Positions 11,481-23,416 of a DNA stretch of 64,000 nt are shown here, one piece after another; within the stretch, counting starts at the first letter, position 1; the number at the start of each line of letters is the position of its first letter. This stretch comes from Isoetes taiwanensis. Taxonomy: Eukaryota > Streptophyta > Lycopodiopsida > Isoetales > Isoetaceae. Location: NCBI GenBank assembly GCA_021234155.1, contig JAJEKV010000008.1, positions 10,348,740 through 10,412,739 of the forward strand, written 5' to 3'. A program made the position numbers and the translations under genes. The notes beneath the pieces were generated by a model. It did no database searches. It saw nothing but the letters and a program-made list of their open reading frames with translations, and was not told the origin of the DNA.

Positions 11481-11878
11481 TGCTGCAGCTCCTTCCTTCC
11501 AAAAATGAGTCGATCTAAATCCTTCTATAAGAAGGAAAAAAAAAGGCCCATAACCATGCAAAATCCAAACTCTATTTTGTGACCTCAGCAAAGTACGATT
11601 TTAGCATACTTATACATGCCAAAACCTAGACAATCTTATGTAACAACTGCCCTTTATGTGCACCAAACTATAGGAGCAATCTCAATATCTTCATCCTTTA
11701 TGTGCACCAAACTTATTCTACTTTGTAAGCTGATATATGCTAAGCATATAAAATCCTCCCATATTGTAATCAGGAGTAGCCAAGATGATGATAGGAAAGA
11801 AGGCTTCCAAAAAAATGTTTCGATTCTGGAAGAATCATAGTAAAGGATCCAGAAGTGATGAGAAGTAGAGAAAGTTAC

Positions 11879-11956
11879 ATAGTCTTCCTCGATGTTGAGC
11901 TCCAAATTTCTGTATAATTGCATCACTGTAGCATTAAATTTCAAGCAACTCGACAT
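11879..11956 (-). CDS. Candidate exon, unrecognised
   Basis: The minus strand encodes MSSCLKFNATVMQLYRNLEL then NIEEDY and meets a donor-like GTAACT. The frame is also open upstream (GIESLDTA). It is on the same strand as neighbours at 11151-11411 and 12755-13063; linkage is unproven. Confidence 0.25.
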
Positions 11957-11999
11957 AGCAGTATCGAGTGATTCTATTCCAAGCTTATCAGTACTTAGA

Positions 12000-12750
12000 A
12001 TGGAAACATATAGTTTGGCTTATTAGTATCAAAATCTACACTCAAGCCTCAATGCTTAAGCGGCTATTCAAGCATGAGATAGCACCAGCATTCTTGAAAA
12101 TTCAAATCAAGATTTAGATCTTGAACAAGCTAGTTTCTGCCCTGCCATACAGTGTTATATCACTTCGATTCCAGAATTCTCACAAGAAACCTCCTGATTT
12201 GAAAGAAAAATTCTAATCAAATCCTGTGAAATATGTACCTTTCTTACTAGTAAGAAAGAATGGGAGAAAGAAATGATGGAAATAGCCAACGATTTCCCAG
12301 GCTCTGTATAAAAACAAGGACTGCTAAATTTTACACGGCTAAGAAATGTCTCTATTCAAGAACTCACAAAATTTCATTCCAGCTTATAAGCATTTGCGTT
12401 GTTTCAGTGTAATCTTTGGAAGAAAGATTATAATGCCAAGAGCATTAGAACGAAATACCACGTTAGTGGTTTACCTGAGATCAAGAATTGTGCCCTGAAA
12501 ATGCTTCCAAGACTAAAACTTTTTCAGCTTGTGATGAAAGTTGCGGACCCCAAAAATTTTATCCCTACTAGCCGCAGACTTGCTTCTGGCCAAATCCAAG
12601 GGGTTGCAGCAGTGTAAAAAAGGCAAGAAAGAGGAGTGGCCTCTCTCTGCCGCCGCTACCCTAGCCGATGTCAAATGATAGCAAGAAAACATAGGAACAT
12701 AAAACTCAATGTGTTCTATGATAAATAGGCAAATACCTCCAATTTTAGCA
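12000..12750. other. Non-coding, nothing recognised
   Basis: AT-rich with short frames only. A donor-like CTCAG/GTAAAC on the minus strand near 12473 could end a non-coding exon, with no other support. Confidence 0.4.
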
Positions 12751-12754
12751 AGAT

Positions 12755-13063
12755 CTAGGTCACTCCCCATGTGATACTGGTATTGCCTGCCCCAGACACC
12801 TCTCCTGCACTCTCCCTCTTTCGTCTCTCAAATCTACGCCCTTGCGCATCCAAGCAATGAAACAATTGTTTTCCATCTCTATCTCTACAGACCTTATAAA
12901 GGGAATTCTCAGGCAAAACTCTTGGTTGTAACATCTGACACACTCGGACCTTCAAATGGGCAGCCCAGCGCAGATGCATCCTTCCGACCTCTAAAAACCG
13001 GGCATTTTGAACAGAGGTAGCGAGAATGAACATGAGGAAAAAGCACTCACCAAATTGTTCCAT
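12755..13063 (-). CDS. Hypothetical basic ORF, 102 codons
   Basis: Minus-strand open frame rich in Arg and Lys (for example RDRDGKQLFHCLDAQGRRFE). An internal methionine in the block MHLRWAAHLKVRVCQMLQPR is an alternative start. No domain recognised. It could be a first exon of the minus-strand series at 11-13 kb, or chance. Confidence 0.2.
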   Translation of the reverse strand: MEQFGECFFLMFILATSVQNARFLEVGRMHLRWAAHLKVRVCQMLQPRVLPENSLYKVCRDRDGKQLFHCLDAQGRRFERRKRESAGEVSGAGNTSITWGVT

Positions 13064-13179
13064 CCTGCCAGGCGCACAAACTCTGCAGCGAGTTCCTCTC
13101 CCGACACAAATGGCATGCTAGAAAGACATGTCCGCCGAGGAAATATGCCCATGTGCGCCCTGGATAATTTCCCTTTCTA

Positions 13180-14170
13180 CACCATACAAACGATCCGCAA
13201 AAAAAAAAACATAAAACTTATGCTAAAAAAAAATAACTTCGCCAAAAAACTGCATACAATACATCCTAAGAATCTTAGTCCCAACCATGCAAAAAAAATC
13301 CTCCCGCAATACGAAATAAAATATTGCAAGTTTATTAATACCCAATATAACCCCCTCCCCCGCAAAAAAAAAAGGGGGGAAGCAAATAATCAAGTCTTCA
13401 TGGCTTCAACATCGTGCAGTCTGAGATTCTATTCCCGGACTACTGCGTCCAAGATCTAACCTATGCCCAAAGAAACATGCAACTCAACCCTAAAAGGAGG
13501 ACACAAATGGCAAAAATAAAAAAGCATCTCAAGACATTATAAATATACAATTTCAAATATTATTTAAACCAAAAAGCCCAAAAACAATAAAAAACTAATT
13601 GTACCAACTTTATCTATGCAATTTACTTTGATAAATTTCTTTTTTTTTCCATCTCTTTGTCCATAATTGTATGTGGATCACTATTTGATACCCCACACGA
13701 ATGCGCGCGCACTAGTTTTCTAGAAAAGTTTATATAATACCTCAAACCAAGCTTTTTATGATTTAATCCATGTGATTTATTTATTCATTCTTTTATAGCT
13801 TTTTTGCATACTTTATAGCTCTTTTTGCATATTTGAGTTGGAGTCCTTATGTTAAGAATATTCTATATTATATTCCACATCGAAGGGTATTAGATTTTTA
13901 AAAAAGGAATGCACGAAGGTATCACTGGTGCAACATAGGTAAGATGAAAGCTTTGGAAAAAGAAAAGAAACAAATTGGCACCAATGGTAGACATGGTAGA
14001 GAAGTTGTGATGGAGAAAGTGGAGAAGTAGCATACATTGCCATGCGAGAATGATGTCATAGAGGAGCGAAGGAAAGATGAGAAGATCCGAGACAAAGCAC
14101 TGAAGATTGAAAGCGACAACCCCAAGGGCAGAAGAGTGAGAGATAGCACAAAGAAGTCAGATGCTTGTTA
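13180..14170. other. AT-rich intergenic stretch
   Basis: Several short A-runs, a C-run/G-run pair at about 13350-13378 and frames without recognisable content. Nothing functional is supported. Confidence 0.5.
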
Positions 14171-14207
14171 GTTGAAACGGTAAGAACGCTATATTTATCA
14201 CCCGGGA

Positions 14208-14415
14208 TGTGGTTAATTAGGCCACAACGGGGTGGTTAATTCAACCATTTGCTTAATCTGATCATTCGGTATCAGATCATCCGGTATCAGCCAGGGTGGG
14301 GTTAAGCCAGGGTGGTTAATTTAGCCATCCGATATTAGCCAGAGTGGTTAACCCGACCATCCGTACCAGCAAGGTGATTAATCCGGCCAAAAAATGATTA
14401 ACCTGGCAAAAAAAA
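14208..14415. repeat. GGTTAAT minisatellite
   Basis: About five degenerate units of roughly 40 bp share GGTGGTTAATT, CCATCCGGTATCAGCCAG and variants. It lies immediately before the TRIM at 14469. Confidence 0.6.
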
Positions 14416-14468
14416 ACCATAACATAGATCTGCGCAACGAGGCAGAAACTTTTGATCGGATGCCCCTT

Positions 14469-14923
14469 TGTAACGTTCCTAACCGACATGCCCTTAACTA
14501 ACTGGGCAAAACCGTCTAGACGTTTATGAGTAGTCGCTTCTACCCATTTATGCCGGTGTCTCAGGAACGCCCCATAGGCACATTCAAGGATCGAATACTC
14601 GAGCGGTCTATCATGGGCCCGTTACAGTCTCTCCCACTAGAACTATGCTCGTCCTCGAGCATCCAAGGCTATACCATATATACGTCATACCGTGTCACAA
14701 TGATTACCAAGTCTTTGCAAATTACCTATGCATATAGGCACCCATGAAGACTCGAACACGAGACCTGTAACGTTCCTAACCGACATGCCCTTAACCAACT
14801 AGGCAAAACCATCTAGAAGTTTATGAGTAGTCGCTTCTACCCATTTACGCCGGTGTCTTAGGAACGCCCCATAGGCACATTCAAGGATCGAATACTCGAG
14901 CGGTCTATCATGGGCCCGTTACA
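14469..14923 (-). mobile_element. Complete TRIM element, copy 2 (455 bp)
   Basis: Two 158-bp direct LTRs (14469-14626 and 14766-14923) differ at about six positions, so insertion was fairly recent. Both begin TGTAACG and end CGTTACA on the plus strand. The flanks are CCCTT (14464-14468) and CCCTT (14924-14928), a perfect 5-bp target duplication. On the minus strand the polypurine tract AGTTCTAGTGGGAGAGAC (14644-14627) abuts the 3' LTR, matching copy 1 almost exactly, so the element points minus. The 139-bp interior has lost the TATCAGAG part of the primer site seen in copy 1 but keeps GTTCGAGTCTTCATGGG. It is non-coding and same family as 7985-8433. Confidence 0.92.
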
Positions 14924-15576
14924 CCCTTGCTCCCCTATTGGCAGTTTGATCCGGTTTAAAAAGCATTCCAATCGCGTTATTTGCCCTTTGATGCCAGATT
15001 GATGAAGAAAGGAAGAGATTTTAGACAAAACAGAGCCGAATCGATAAAAAGATAAAACAATTGGTTTCTGGGCTTCAAACTGCACAGTTTTTTGTGGCTG
15101 ATATCGGGTGGCCGATTTAACCACATCCCACATGATACGGGCTTCTGAAACGGCACTGCTAAAGATAATAATACACAGACAAGTACGCAGCGCCTCCCCC
15201 TATGCACCGAGTCCCCCCTTTGCTGCCTAAATCCCCTGGCCGCTATGGCTTCTGCTCTAAGCCTTAAACAAACAACAGGGATGAACCGTCTCTCGTTTGC
15301 CTTTGCACAAGCCACAGAATCACTGTTTTAACCAAAAGAAAATACACCGTCAAAAGAACCAAAGCCAAGCAAAAGGAATTTAGTCTTCGTGGTCACCACC
15401 GTGCAGTCCGGACAAAAATGGCAAATATAAAAAAGCATCTCAACATGTTACAAGTATACGATTTCAAATACTATACAGGTCAACAATCCTACTCCTAACC
15501 TTACCCGAAAATGATGCAAAACTAAATGTGCAAACTTTATCCATGCAATTTAATTAGCAAAGATATTTTCTTTTTC

Positions 15577-16725
15577 AGCATTGATGCATCCTAACTGGGA
15601 ATTTTATTGCACATATATGGGTTGAATCAATACAGTAATAATGAAATCTGCAAAGAAAACAATAAAAAACATAGAAATAATGCCAAACCAAGAATTCAAT
15701 TAGTGCCTCTTACCAGGCAGTGTATGGTAACATCAATGCATGAACTGCCCTCATGGTGGAACTTGTTTCATGATGCGACTTCTGCAACTCCTCCTTGAGT
15801 TTGAAGTCAGCAAAATCTTCTTGCTGCCATTAACCTCCTCGATGCTATAGTTAGCAAATATAAAATCTTTAATGGAGAAGAAAGATAGCAAGTAATGTTT
15901 CTAAATAACAGAAACACAAAAATATTCAATGTTCACTTGATCATTCAGGTTTTGCGGTTCCAAATCTCTTGCAAAATAAAGACGTACTTGATGGACAGAA
16001 GTTGTATTTGAGGGAAGCTTTTTTGAAGCCAAAAAAAACTTGCTTTTTTACATTGCGCATATTCTGCAAAATGTTAAAGGGCATATAAAAGATTTGAACT
16101 GCAAATAGATATATCTCTGATATGCAATCATGTTGTACAGAAAAGAGCTAAGCTACACAGACCTGTTTAGCAAGCCTAAAAAAAAGGGCCAAGACAGAGT
16201 TTAGTTGCACTTTGGAGAAATGATATGCCTCCTCTAGCATGACCCTGCTTTCCATAAGCAAGAGAACATCGCATTCGTGAGACTATATCTGCACGAGGCA
16301 TGCTGTTGAATAGCTCAACCCCCCACAAACCATCCCTGCTAAACGTAAGCTCCTTTCACAAGACTTAAGAAGACACTGCCACCACTTGCAGATCTGCTGA
16401 TGATCCATCCATAACCTTGCCCTATGGCAGGAATTAAAAACCATTTCCAAAACGTCTTCAAATTGAGGCAATTACCCAAAAGGGCAACCTGAAAATAACC
16501 GACTTCTCAATACCTCATTAGGCTTGCACTGTGATAGTTGTAACTGTATTCTCAATGTCCTAAAGAGCTTCTCCATCAATTCAATCTGTACTCCCCTGCA
16601 TATCTTCTCACTCTCTTAGGTCGCTCTCATAGGCCCATGTGTCTGCAACACTACAGTTGCTGCACCATTGATGCAACCCAACTGAATATGGGAATTTTAT
16701 TGCAAGTATATGGATTGAATCTTCA
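15577..16725. repeat. Direct repeat pair bracketing a non-coding stretch
   Basis: About 60 bp near 15577-15640 (ATTGATGCATCCTAACTGGG, then GGGAATTTTATTGCA and ATATATGGGTTGAATC) recurs near 16667-16725 as ATTGATGCAACCCAACTGAA, GGGAATTTTATTGCA and GTATATGGATTGAATC. The second copy lies just downstream of the PPR gene's stop. The stretch between has no recognised gene. A duplicated 3' UTR is possible. Confidence 0.55.
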
Positions 16726-16794
16726 TATTGCAGTGTAAACAACTAATCGGTACATCGTCTTATAATGAATCAATTCCAATGGTTCAACTACTTG

Positions 16795-19242
16795 TCACCA
16801 ATAATCTCCACAAGCACAAATTCCATTTTCAAACCGATGGAAACGGCTGGCATCACGAATCAGGATTTCACGGCGGGTAATCTTAGAGATAAACTTGATT
16901 TCGCTATGGCAGTCTTCACAAATACTTAAGTTTTTGACAATACGCAGAGGAGTTCCAGCAGGTGTGCTAATAATACCAAATGCAATGGCCAATTTCTCAC
17001 TATGATACAGCAATAAGTGTTCCTTCTGTTCGTCCTCAACATCATACAAAACTGAATTCATGTCAGGGACATAACCTGCTTCCTTCACCAGAACTTCCAG
17101 CTTCTTCAACTCAGAATATATCTCGTCCTTTTGTGGGTGTGATGCGTCTCCTGCCAGGAATTCATAAACTTTATTATTAACTTCTATAGTACTGTATCCT
17201 GGCTGCCTTTTTATGCCTCTATCAGCCATCAACTTCCTTATTCTTGCAGCATCTGCCCACCTACCACATGCAGAATAGATATTGGAAAGCAGAACATATG
17301 CCCCATGCTTCTCCGGATCCAGCTCAAGCACTATTTCTGCTGCACGTATCCCACGTTCTATATCACCATGCCTTCTGCAAGCACTTAGTAATGTCATCCA
17401 TGATATACCTTCAGGTTCAAATGGCATCCTGCTAACCACGTCTTCTGATTGGTCCAGCCGTCCAGCACGACCAAGCAAATCAATTATGCAATGATAGTGT
17501 TCTGTTATTGGTGTGACACCATATATGCTGAAAGAAACAAAATAATGGCAGCCCTCGTCCAACAATCCTCCACGGCTGCATGCAGTAAGAACAGCAACAA
17601 AAGTAATCTGGTCAGACTTTACATGTTCAGATTTCATTCTTCGAAAGCAGCCAATGGCCTCTTCTGCATACCCATGCTGAGCATATGCTGCAATCAATGC
17701 TGTCCAGGATATAACATTTGTGTAATGCATGCCATCAAATATAGCGTGTGCTTCCTCCAATTTACCACATCTACCATACATATTAATAAGAGCATTCCCT
17801 AACTCGGCATCAAGCTCAAATCCTTCTTTGGCAATAAGACGGTGAACTGTTTTTCCCTCTGCTAATGCCGATAAATTGGCACAGGCAGTTAAAACAGCTA
17901 TACAAGTTATTTGATTTGGTGTTGTGCCTTGGACTTGCATTTGCCGGAATAACTGCAGGGCCTCTTTAGGACGCCCATGCTGGGAAAAGACTGAAATTAA
18001 TGATGTCCATATAAAAACGTCAAGGAAATCGAACTTTTCTGACACTCTTGTTACATCATCTAAGCTCTTACAATGCCCATACATTTTAACAAGGACAGTT
18101 CCCAGAGCGGGATCCATTTCAAGACCACAGCAGGCTATAAACGCATGTAATAGCCTACCCTCTGTTAATGCCTGTGGATTAGAACATGCATTAAGGATGG
18201 TCATAAAAGTGATCCTATTTGGCATTATTCCATTTAACTCCATCTGCCAGAAAAGCTGAAGAGCTTCTCTACTGTAACCATGAGTGAGATATCCTGCAAC
18301 CATAGCAGTCCATGAGGAAACACTTCTATGATGCATGTTTGTAAAAGATGTGCATGCATCCTCCAAACTACCGCAACTTCCATACATTTTCACAATCGCA
18401 GAATCCAGTTCAATCTCAGATTCTAAGCCACTACGAACAATGTGTGCGTGAATCCTTTTACCATCTGGGACAGTACAACAAGCACCTAATATGGTAAGAA
18501 ACATAACCATGTCGGGATTTACATTATCTAGCTGCATCCTCCAAAAGAGCGTAAGTGCACCCTTCCTACACCCACGCTCAATATGAGCTGCTATCATAGT
18601 AGTCCAAGAAACTATATCTGTACGTCCCATTTTGTCAAATGCTTGATAGACACTATCCAAAGTGCTACATTTCCCATACATTTTAAGAATAGCATTGCAA
18701 ATAAGAAGATCAAATTGAAATCCACTGACGATAATAGTACCATGAATAAGCTTGCCACTTGCAAAGTCTTCTAGCCTTAGACAAGCACTCAAGAGAGCAA
18801 GAAGGATGACCCTGTCAAAATTTACCCCTTCCAGTCGCATTTGCTCAAATAGCTGAAGGGCAATCTTCAGCTGCCCATGCCTACCATGAACGGTGATCAT
18901 TGAAGTCCAGACAAGAAGACTCCGGTAGGAAAGCTTCTGAAATGCTTTCTGAGCATCTTGTAAACGGCCCTCTCTACACATTACAATCACATTCTCCCCA
19001 TAATTTTCCTTTTGCCTTCTGCTTTTATTAGGTGGAATCAGAACCTTGCAATAACTCTGTTCTTCACATATTGGGTCCTTAAATCCTAGATATGTGACGC
19101 ATGGCCAAAAAGAGGGTAAGAACAAATTTTCTACATTTAAGAAAAAATCGAAGTTGGTACCTTGGTTATGCAGAATCCTCCATGCAGCTATCTCTCTCCA
19201 GACGAGGCGACCTTTCTTGGAGTCATTGCTCCATCGGATCAT
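16795..19242 (-). CDS. DYW-type pentatricopeptide repeat protein (815 aa)
   Basis: This is an intact 815-residue frame. Tandem P/L/S-class PPR motifs fill about residues 85-640 (for example NALINMYGRCGKLEEAHAIF and VISWTALIAAYAQHG). E motifs and a PG box (PGYSTIEVNN, about 681) follow, then a complete DYW domain from about 723. The cytidine-deaminase-like HSE (H747, E749), CEDCH (C775, C778) and terminal HRFENGICACGDYW are all present. Proteins of this class bind organellar RNA one base per repeat and edit C to U in plastids or mitochondria. The target is unknown. The first 60-80 residues hold no PPR motif. The first ATG is used here, but a clear targeting peptide is not evident, so the start may be wrong or an upstream exon may exist. 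There is no intron within the repeats, as usual for this family. Confidence 0.93.
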   Translation of the reverse strand: MIRWSNDSKKGRLVWREIAAWRILHNQGTNFDFFLNVENLFLPSFWPCVTYLGFKDPICEEQSYCKVLIPPNKSRRQKENYGENVIVMCREGRLQDAQKAFQKLSYRSLLVWTSMITVHGRHGQLKIALQLFEQMRLEGVNFDRVILLALLSACLRLEDFASGKLIHGTIIVSGFQFDLLICNAILKMYGKCSTLDSVYQAFDKMGRTDIVSWTTMIAAHIERGCRKGALTLFWRMQLDNVNPDMVMFLTILGACCTVPDGKRIHAHIVRSGLESEIELDSAIVKMYGSCGSLEDACTSFTNMHHRSVSSWTAMVAGYLTHGYSREALQLFWQMELNGIMPNRITFMTILNACSNPQALTEGRLLHAFIACCGLEMDPALGTVLVKMYGHCKSLDDVTRVSEKFDFLDVFIWTSLISVFSQHGRPKEALQLFRQMQVQGTTPNQITCIAVLTACANLSALAEGKTVHRLIAKEGFELDAELGNALINMYGRCGKLEEAHAIFDGMHYTNVISWTALIAAYAQHGYAEEAIGCFRRMKSEHVKSDQITFVAVLTACSRGGLLDEGCHYFVSFSIYGVTPITEHYHCIIDLLGRAGRLDQSEDVVSRMPFEPEGISWMTLLSACRRHGDIERGIRAAEIVLELDPEKHGAYVLLSNIYSACGRWADAARIRKLMADRGIKRQPGYSTIEVNNKVYEFLAGDASHPQKDEIYSELKKLEVLVKEAGYVPDMNSVLYDVEDEQKEHLLLYHSEKLAIAFGIISTPAGTPLRIVKNLSICEDCHSEIKFISKITRREILIRDASRFHRFENGICACGDYW

Positions 19243-19556
19243 TAATTTCTAATGCTTCTATAGCGACCTTGATAGACTTTATCTACCATCGGTCAAAATC
19301 CTTGTTTGGATCTGGATCTTCTTTTCGTCATTGATGAAGAACGAGGACATTTCCATTCTGCATATAAGCATGCTTGTGGCCTATTGTTTAATAAACAGCA
19401 TTGTACTTTTGCGTTCCATTTCAGAGGTAAATTTTTAGGGTTTCCATGTCGTTCCCACCTTGTCTATCTATCTATTCAAAATTGTCCATATGTGGGATCT
19501 TCAAATGAAAAGACACCAGCACAAGTAGATAGAGCAGAAATATACATATAGTACAA

Positions 19557-20280
19557 CTACTCATGAGTGATCTGAAGATATCGTTCCCAAATTATAGTCA
19601 ACTTTAGTAACAAGTGAGCTACGCTTATATGCCTTGGACAATGCAATGACGAACCTGAGGTGGCCACTCCTCGAAAAATGAAGTGATTTCTTTTTTTCCA
19701 GATTGACCAGAGAATCCAAGCTGATGCTAAATGGTATGTTCTTTTTGCCCGTCTATCCGAAGAACTTGGATAAATTGCCAAGTAAGACCTGTTGACTATC
19801 CAAATCACAATTGAAGATGCCTAGAAGCCACTGCCAAGCAGGCATGACATGCAGACACAAAAAGAAACAATGCTCAATGGTCTTGTCCTGCTGCATCCAG
19901 AGAGGACAAGTCATAGCAATGTCTGAACGAAACCTGTAGACTAAAGTGTTAACTCAAATACATTTATGAATGACTTGCCACCAGAAGATATATAACTTAG
20001 GATGGAGCAATTTAACCCATCTCCAAACTACTTTCTAGCAGTCCACAGGGATAACTAAATGCCAATGGGTGAAGGAGGCAATCCATTGGGGCGAAGCAAG
20101 AGTCGATACATTGAGTGCACCAACTGCACTTCACTGACACTATCGGGAACCACCCAGAGCTTTGGAATCATAGCCTGCAGATTTGGAGAAAGAATAGAAG
20201 CTATTTTCTGCCAAAATGCATGATTCTAAAGTAGCAGGAGAAACTTCAATCTGAACTCATTCTTGTTTCTTTAGTGATCA
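19557..20280 (-). pseudogene. LINE remnant, zinc-binding RT tail (zf-RVT)
   Basis: The minus strand reads CPLWMQQDKTIEHCFFLC near 19900 and, in another frame, HLASAWILWSIWKKRNHFIF near 19700. These are the two halves of the reverse-transcriptase zinc-binding domain at the C-terminus of plant L1-type LINEs. Upstream frames up to about 20280 (IPKLWVVPDSVSEVQLV) are consistent with the linker. Multiple stops and frame changes mark it as dead. Confidence 0.6.
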
Positions 20281-20519
20281 TGGGTGTGAACTTAAGATTA
20301 GGCATTGCAAATGATTCTCACTATATACTGAATATTAGGCATAGCGAATGGTCCGCATTATATCTTCAAGACAAGACATGTTGTCTAATTGCCAAATATT
20401 CTTTCCTCTCGATGTATGCATAAACATTGCGCCCTACAATATCGTAATTGGTTTGTTGTAGAATGGACCCTCAATTACTTTGCTCGCATACATAAATGAC
20501 CATAGAAAAAAACTTCAAT

Positions 20520-21665
20520 CTAACTAGTTGTGGCGCTCCCCGAACCTATACGGTTCTCCCATCGTATAAATATGGAAAATGACGACTCAATCACCAAGGG
20601 AAGGCCTTCCGTCTGATTCGGACCACCTGTGATGGCTAGGTGTCTGGGCGAAGGGCACAGAGGTGTCATTCGTCCCACGCCTTCTATATGATATCCTATA
20701 TAGCGAAAGCGTACATACATATTAGCACTAGCAACAATACACATAAATAACATGCCACCTCGAAGGGTGGCCCATCCATCATCCTTACGAACAATATAAT
20801 ACTAACACAATATATAAAATGCATCATAAATGAGGGTTCTACCCTGGGCTCAGACTCAAGGGGGGTCGACTGACGGTCAGGGTCTCCGGATAGCAACAGA
20901 GAAAATCATGGCAACGGCGTTGGCTGGCATGGAACGATGGCATTATAGTCCACTCCATCCGCCCCTCATGTGCACACTTTACAGAAGAAGATGAAACATG
21001 CTATGGCATGATTGTAGCCTTCCTGAGACGTAATCCCATGGAGTCACCCTATGAGACTACTCCAAGTTACATCTCCCCGGTCCGTTGAGGCAGGAATGGG
21101 ACATGTCTTTTCCCGGAGCACAATGGTTCTATGGATGGCTAGAGGATGGTGAAGCCATGGGCGCCACACATCCATACCCGACTTAAACCTCCCAAAAGAC
21201 TAACATCGAGCCCCCAGGACGTCCCTATAGGACGTTGCCTGCGAGACCCAGGGGTGTCAGACCAATACTCGACCTGCACATGGTGACCGACTATAAGTCT
21301 AGCACACTACGGGAACCTTATAGCGGCAAGGCCCCACTTCCATATCTCCATTGTGTTCGTTGTCTAGTGCTCAATCACAACATAACATCTACAGCCAGGC
21401 GGGCTCTTGTGCACAGGCCGCAATTAATGGGATTTAAGGGGTTTTAGCTAGGAACATCACTACTATATGGCCTTTAGGTCTCTACCCTCCCTAATCCCCA
21501 CAAGCACAGGAGGAATAGAAAGACAACTATCACAATACATACATCCATCTATCACTTCAAATATCACATGAAATAGAGATTAATCATACAACCATACATA
21601 CAAGGGTTAGCTATAAGCTCAAGCTATCTAAGTACTAACCTGTATCTTGGCTAGAGCCATTATCT
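20520..21665. mobile_element. LTR-retrotransposon-like non-coding repeat, copy 1
   Basis: This block is related to 57000-57850 in the same order and orientation. Shared landmarks are GTCCACTCCATCCGCCCCTC, GAGACGTAA, a CAGGC(G/A)GGCTCT block followed by GCACAGGCCGCA, and AGGTCTCTACCC/AGATCTCTACCC. No coding domains are seen. The block resembles LTR or untranslated sequence of a Ty3/Gypsy-type element. Ends and target duplications could not be placed. Confidence 0.45.
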
Positions 21666-21669
21666 CTCA

Positions 21670-22560
21670 GGTTTCCATGTGGCTGATCTGAGTGGGGATG
21701 ACAAGCAGCTCCTCCTGGAAGAAGGCTAAATTATTGAACGATGTTATGCGGAATGTGACATAGCAATTCCGGAGACTGTTCCAATATGCCATTCGTATCG
21801 CACAATGAGAAGTATAAAGGTTGGAAACATTAAATGGCATAAAGCTAATGGTCTCAAGATATGTATGGATATAATAACGACCTTTTAGATGCATCGGAGT
21901 AGGTGGGATTGAATGATTGAATCACATTGTTATAATATAAAAGCGTGAGATTAATTTAAGTGTTTGAGTTATGAAACTTCGGGAAACAAGGTCATTATGT
22001 AGAACAATAATACCTTGATGTTTCAGCGTATTTCAAAGTAAGCATGGCCTATGGGAAAGTAATCGATTGAGTGACATGGTAGCTAATGTAGCTCCATGTA
22101 TAACATTGGTGGCAGTCAGCACAAACGCTTTACATGTAGATATGGTTATGTGTGAGAAAGTATGCTATAACTATAGTACGACATAAGCATAGCAAGTTGA
22201 AGCAGGTAAAGTGTCTCTAGAGGTTGATGACTAAGTATAATATTTCAGATCACAATCGTACATAAGTAAGCAGCTAGAAATGATAAAAAGTCGAAGAACG
22301 AGTGGACTTGTATCCTTTAAGAGAATGCCTATCATGATATCTGTGATCCCTTGAATCACTGGAATTTGAGCGACCTAGGAAGGTGTTTAATAATTATGAG
22401 AATTCGTTTAACATTTGGCAAATACATTGCCATGTTGGTTGTGGGTAAAGTCACCAATTCCTAAAGAGGTTGACAATCCAGGTTAGGATGATACTATATA
22501 TAGCACCATCTAGTTGAGGAAAAAGTGGCCAAAGATGATTTGTCATATCTCTAATATATA
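21670..22560. other. AT-rich stretch, nothing recognised
   Basis: Short open frames only, with no motif, RNA gene or clear repeat. Confidence 0.5.
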
Positions 22561-22675
22561 ATTGTAATACGGAGGTTAGTTAAGGGGGCAGCTTAAATGA
22601 AGTTTGTCTAGGTTTATTCTTTGTTTACGAATGCACACGTGTAAGCACCAAAAATTCTAAGAAGGATGCAGGTCT

Positions 22676-22826
22676 TTCTAGAAACTGCTATTACCATTCT
22701 ACGACGTCTCGGTTCTTCTAGAAGTATTGATCTAGATTTTTCTAGAAGTGTTAATCTAGAGCGTCTCGTTACTTTTGGAGAAAGTTTCTGGAGGGATCTG
22801 GTTTCTTTCTTGTGTTGGTATAAAAG
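22676..22826 (+). promoter_or_regulatory. Heat-shock-element cluster with TATA box
   Basis: Three TTCnnGAA cores occur in 72 bp: TTCTAGAAA (22676), TTCTTCTAGAAG (22713-22724) and TTCTAGAAG (22739-22747). TATAAAAG follows at 22819-22826. This spacing and order match heat-inducible promoters. The cis motifs are seen; function is inferred. No intact gene follows. A 127-codon frame (22666-23049) overlaps the motifs and is not recognised, so this may be an LTR or a captured promoter. Confidence 0.4.
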
Positions 22827-23416
22827 GAGGAGCAAACATCTGTTAGCGCAGATTGAAGTTGAGTCTTGGGTTGCAGATGATAGCACGGATAGAAGGAGAA
22901 GCACAGGATGCAAATGGGTTTCTTGCCATGTTGTTTCTGCGGCGACCGCTCTGGTAAAAGTTTTTCGTATGTTGTTGAGGTTGTGGCAAAAGGTTCTGGA
23001 AGGCCAAGTTTTTCCAGGCAGTCGTTTAATTATAGTCTTTGATTGGTAGCAAGGGATTCGATGTTGCTGAGGTGTTAGATTTTCCTGCTGCTCGTGTCTC
23101 TAGACTTGGCCATTCCTGTTCTGAGCTAGATTATCAAAGACTGTAGGTCCTATCCAGGAGGTGCTTCCTGGTGGCGATAAACCCATAAACCTCCTTCTGA
23201 TACTTCGCTATTTAAAGCTACCATTAGAGATGTCATTTCTAAGTTCGAAGAAAAGGACTTCGCTCTTGGTTGGTATGTTCTGAACACTCTAGAACATGGG
23301 GACTCACGCATTGGTAATACTACGGGTGCAGTAGCTGTACCTAGAAACTACATTTGTCTTCTTCACCTTCTTGGATAATCGTGACCTAATACAAATGCAG
23401 CGGAAAACTTTATAGG

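Noticed and set aside
13007-13459. 150-codon plus ORF
   Set aside because: It is Lys/Asn-rich from A-runs and has no protein-like features.
16980-18774. Plus-strand ORFs of 60-117 codons across the PPR gene
   Set aside because: They are antisense shadows of the intact DYW-PPR frame.
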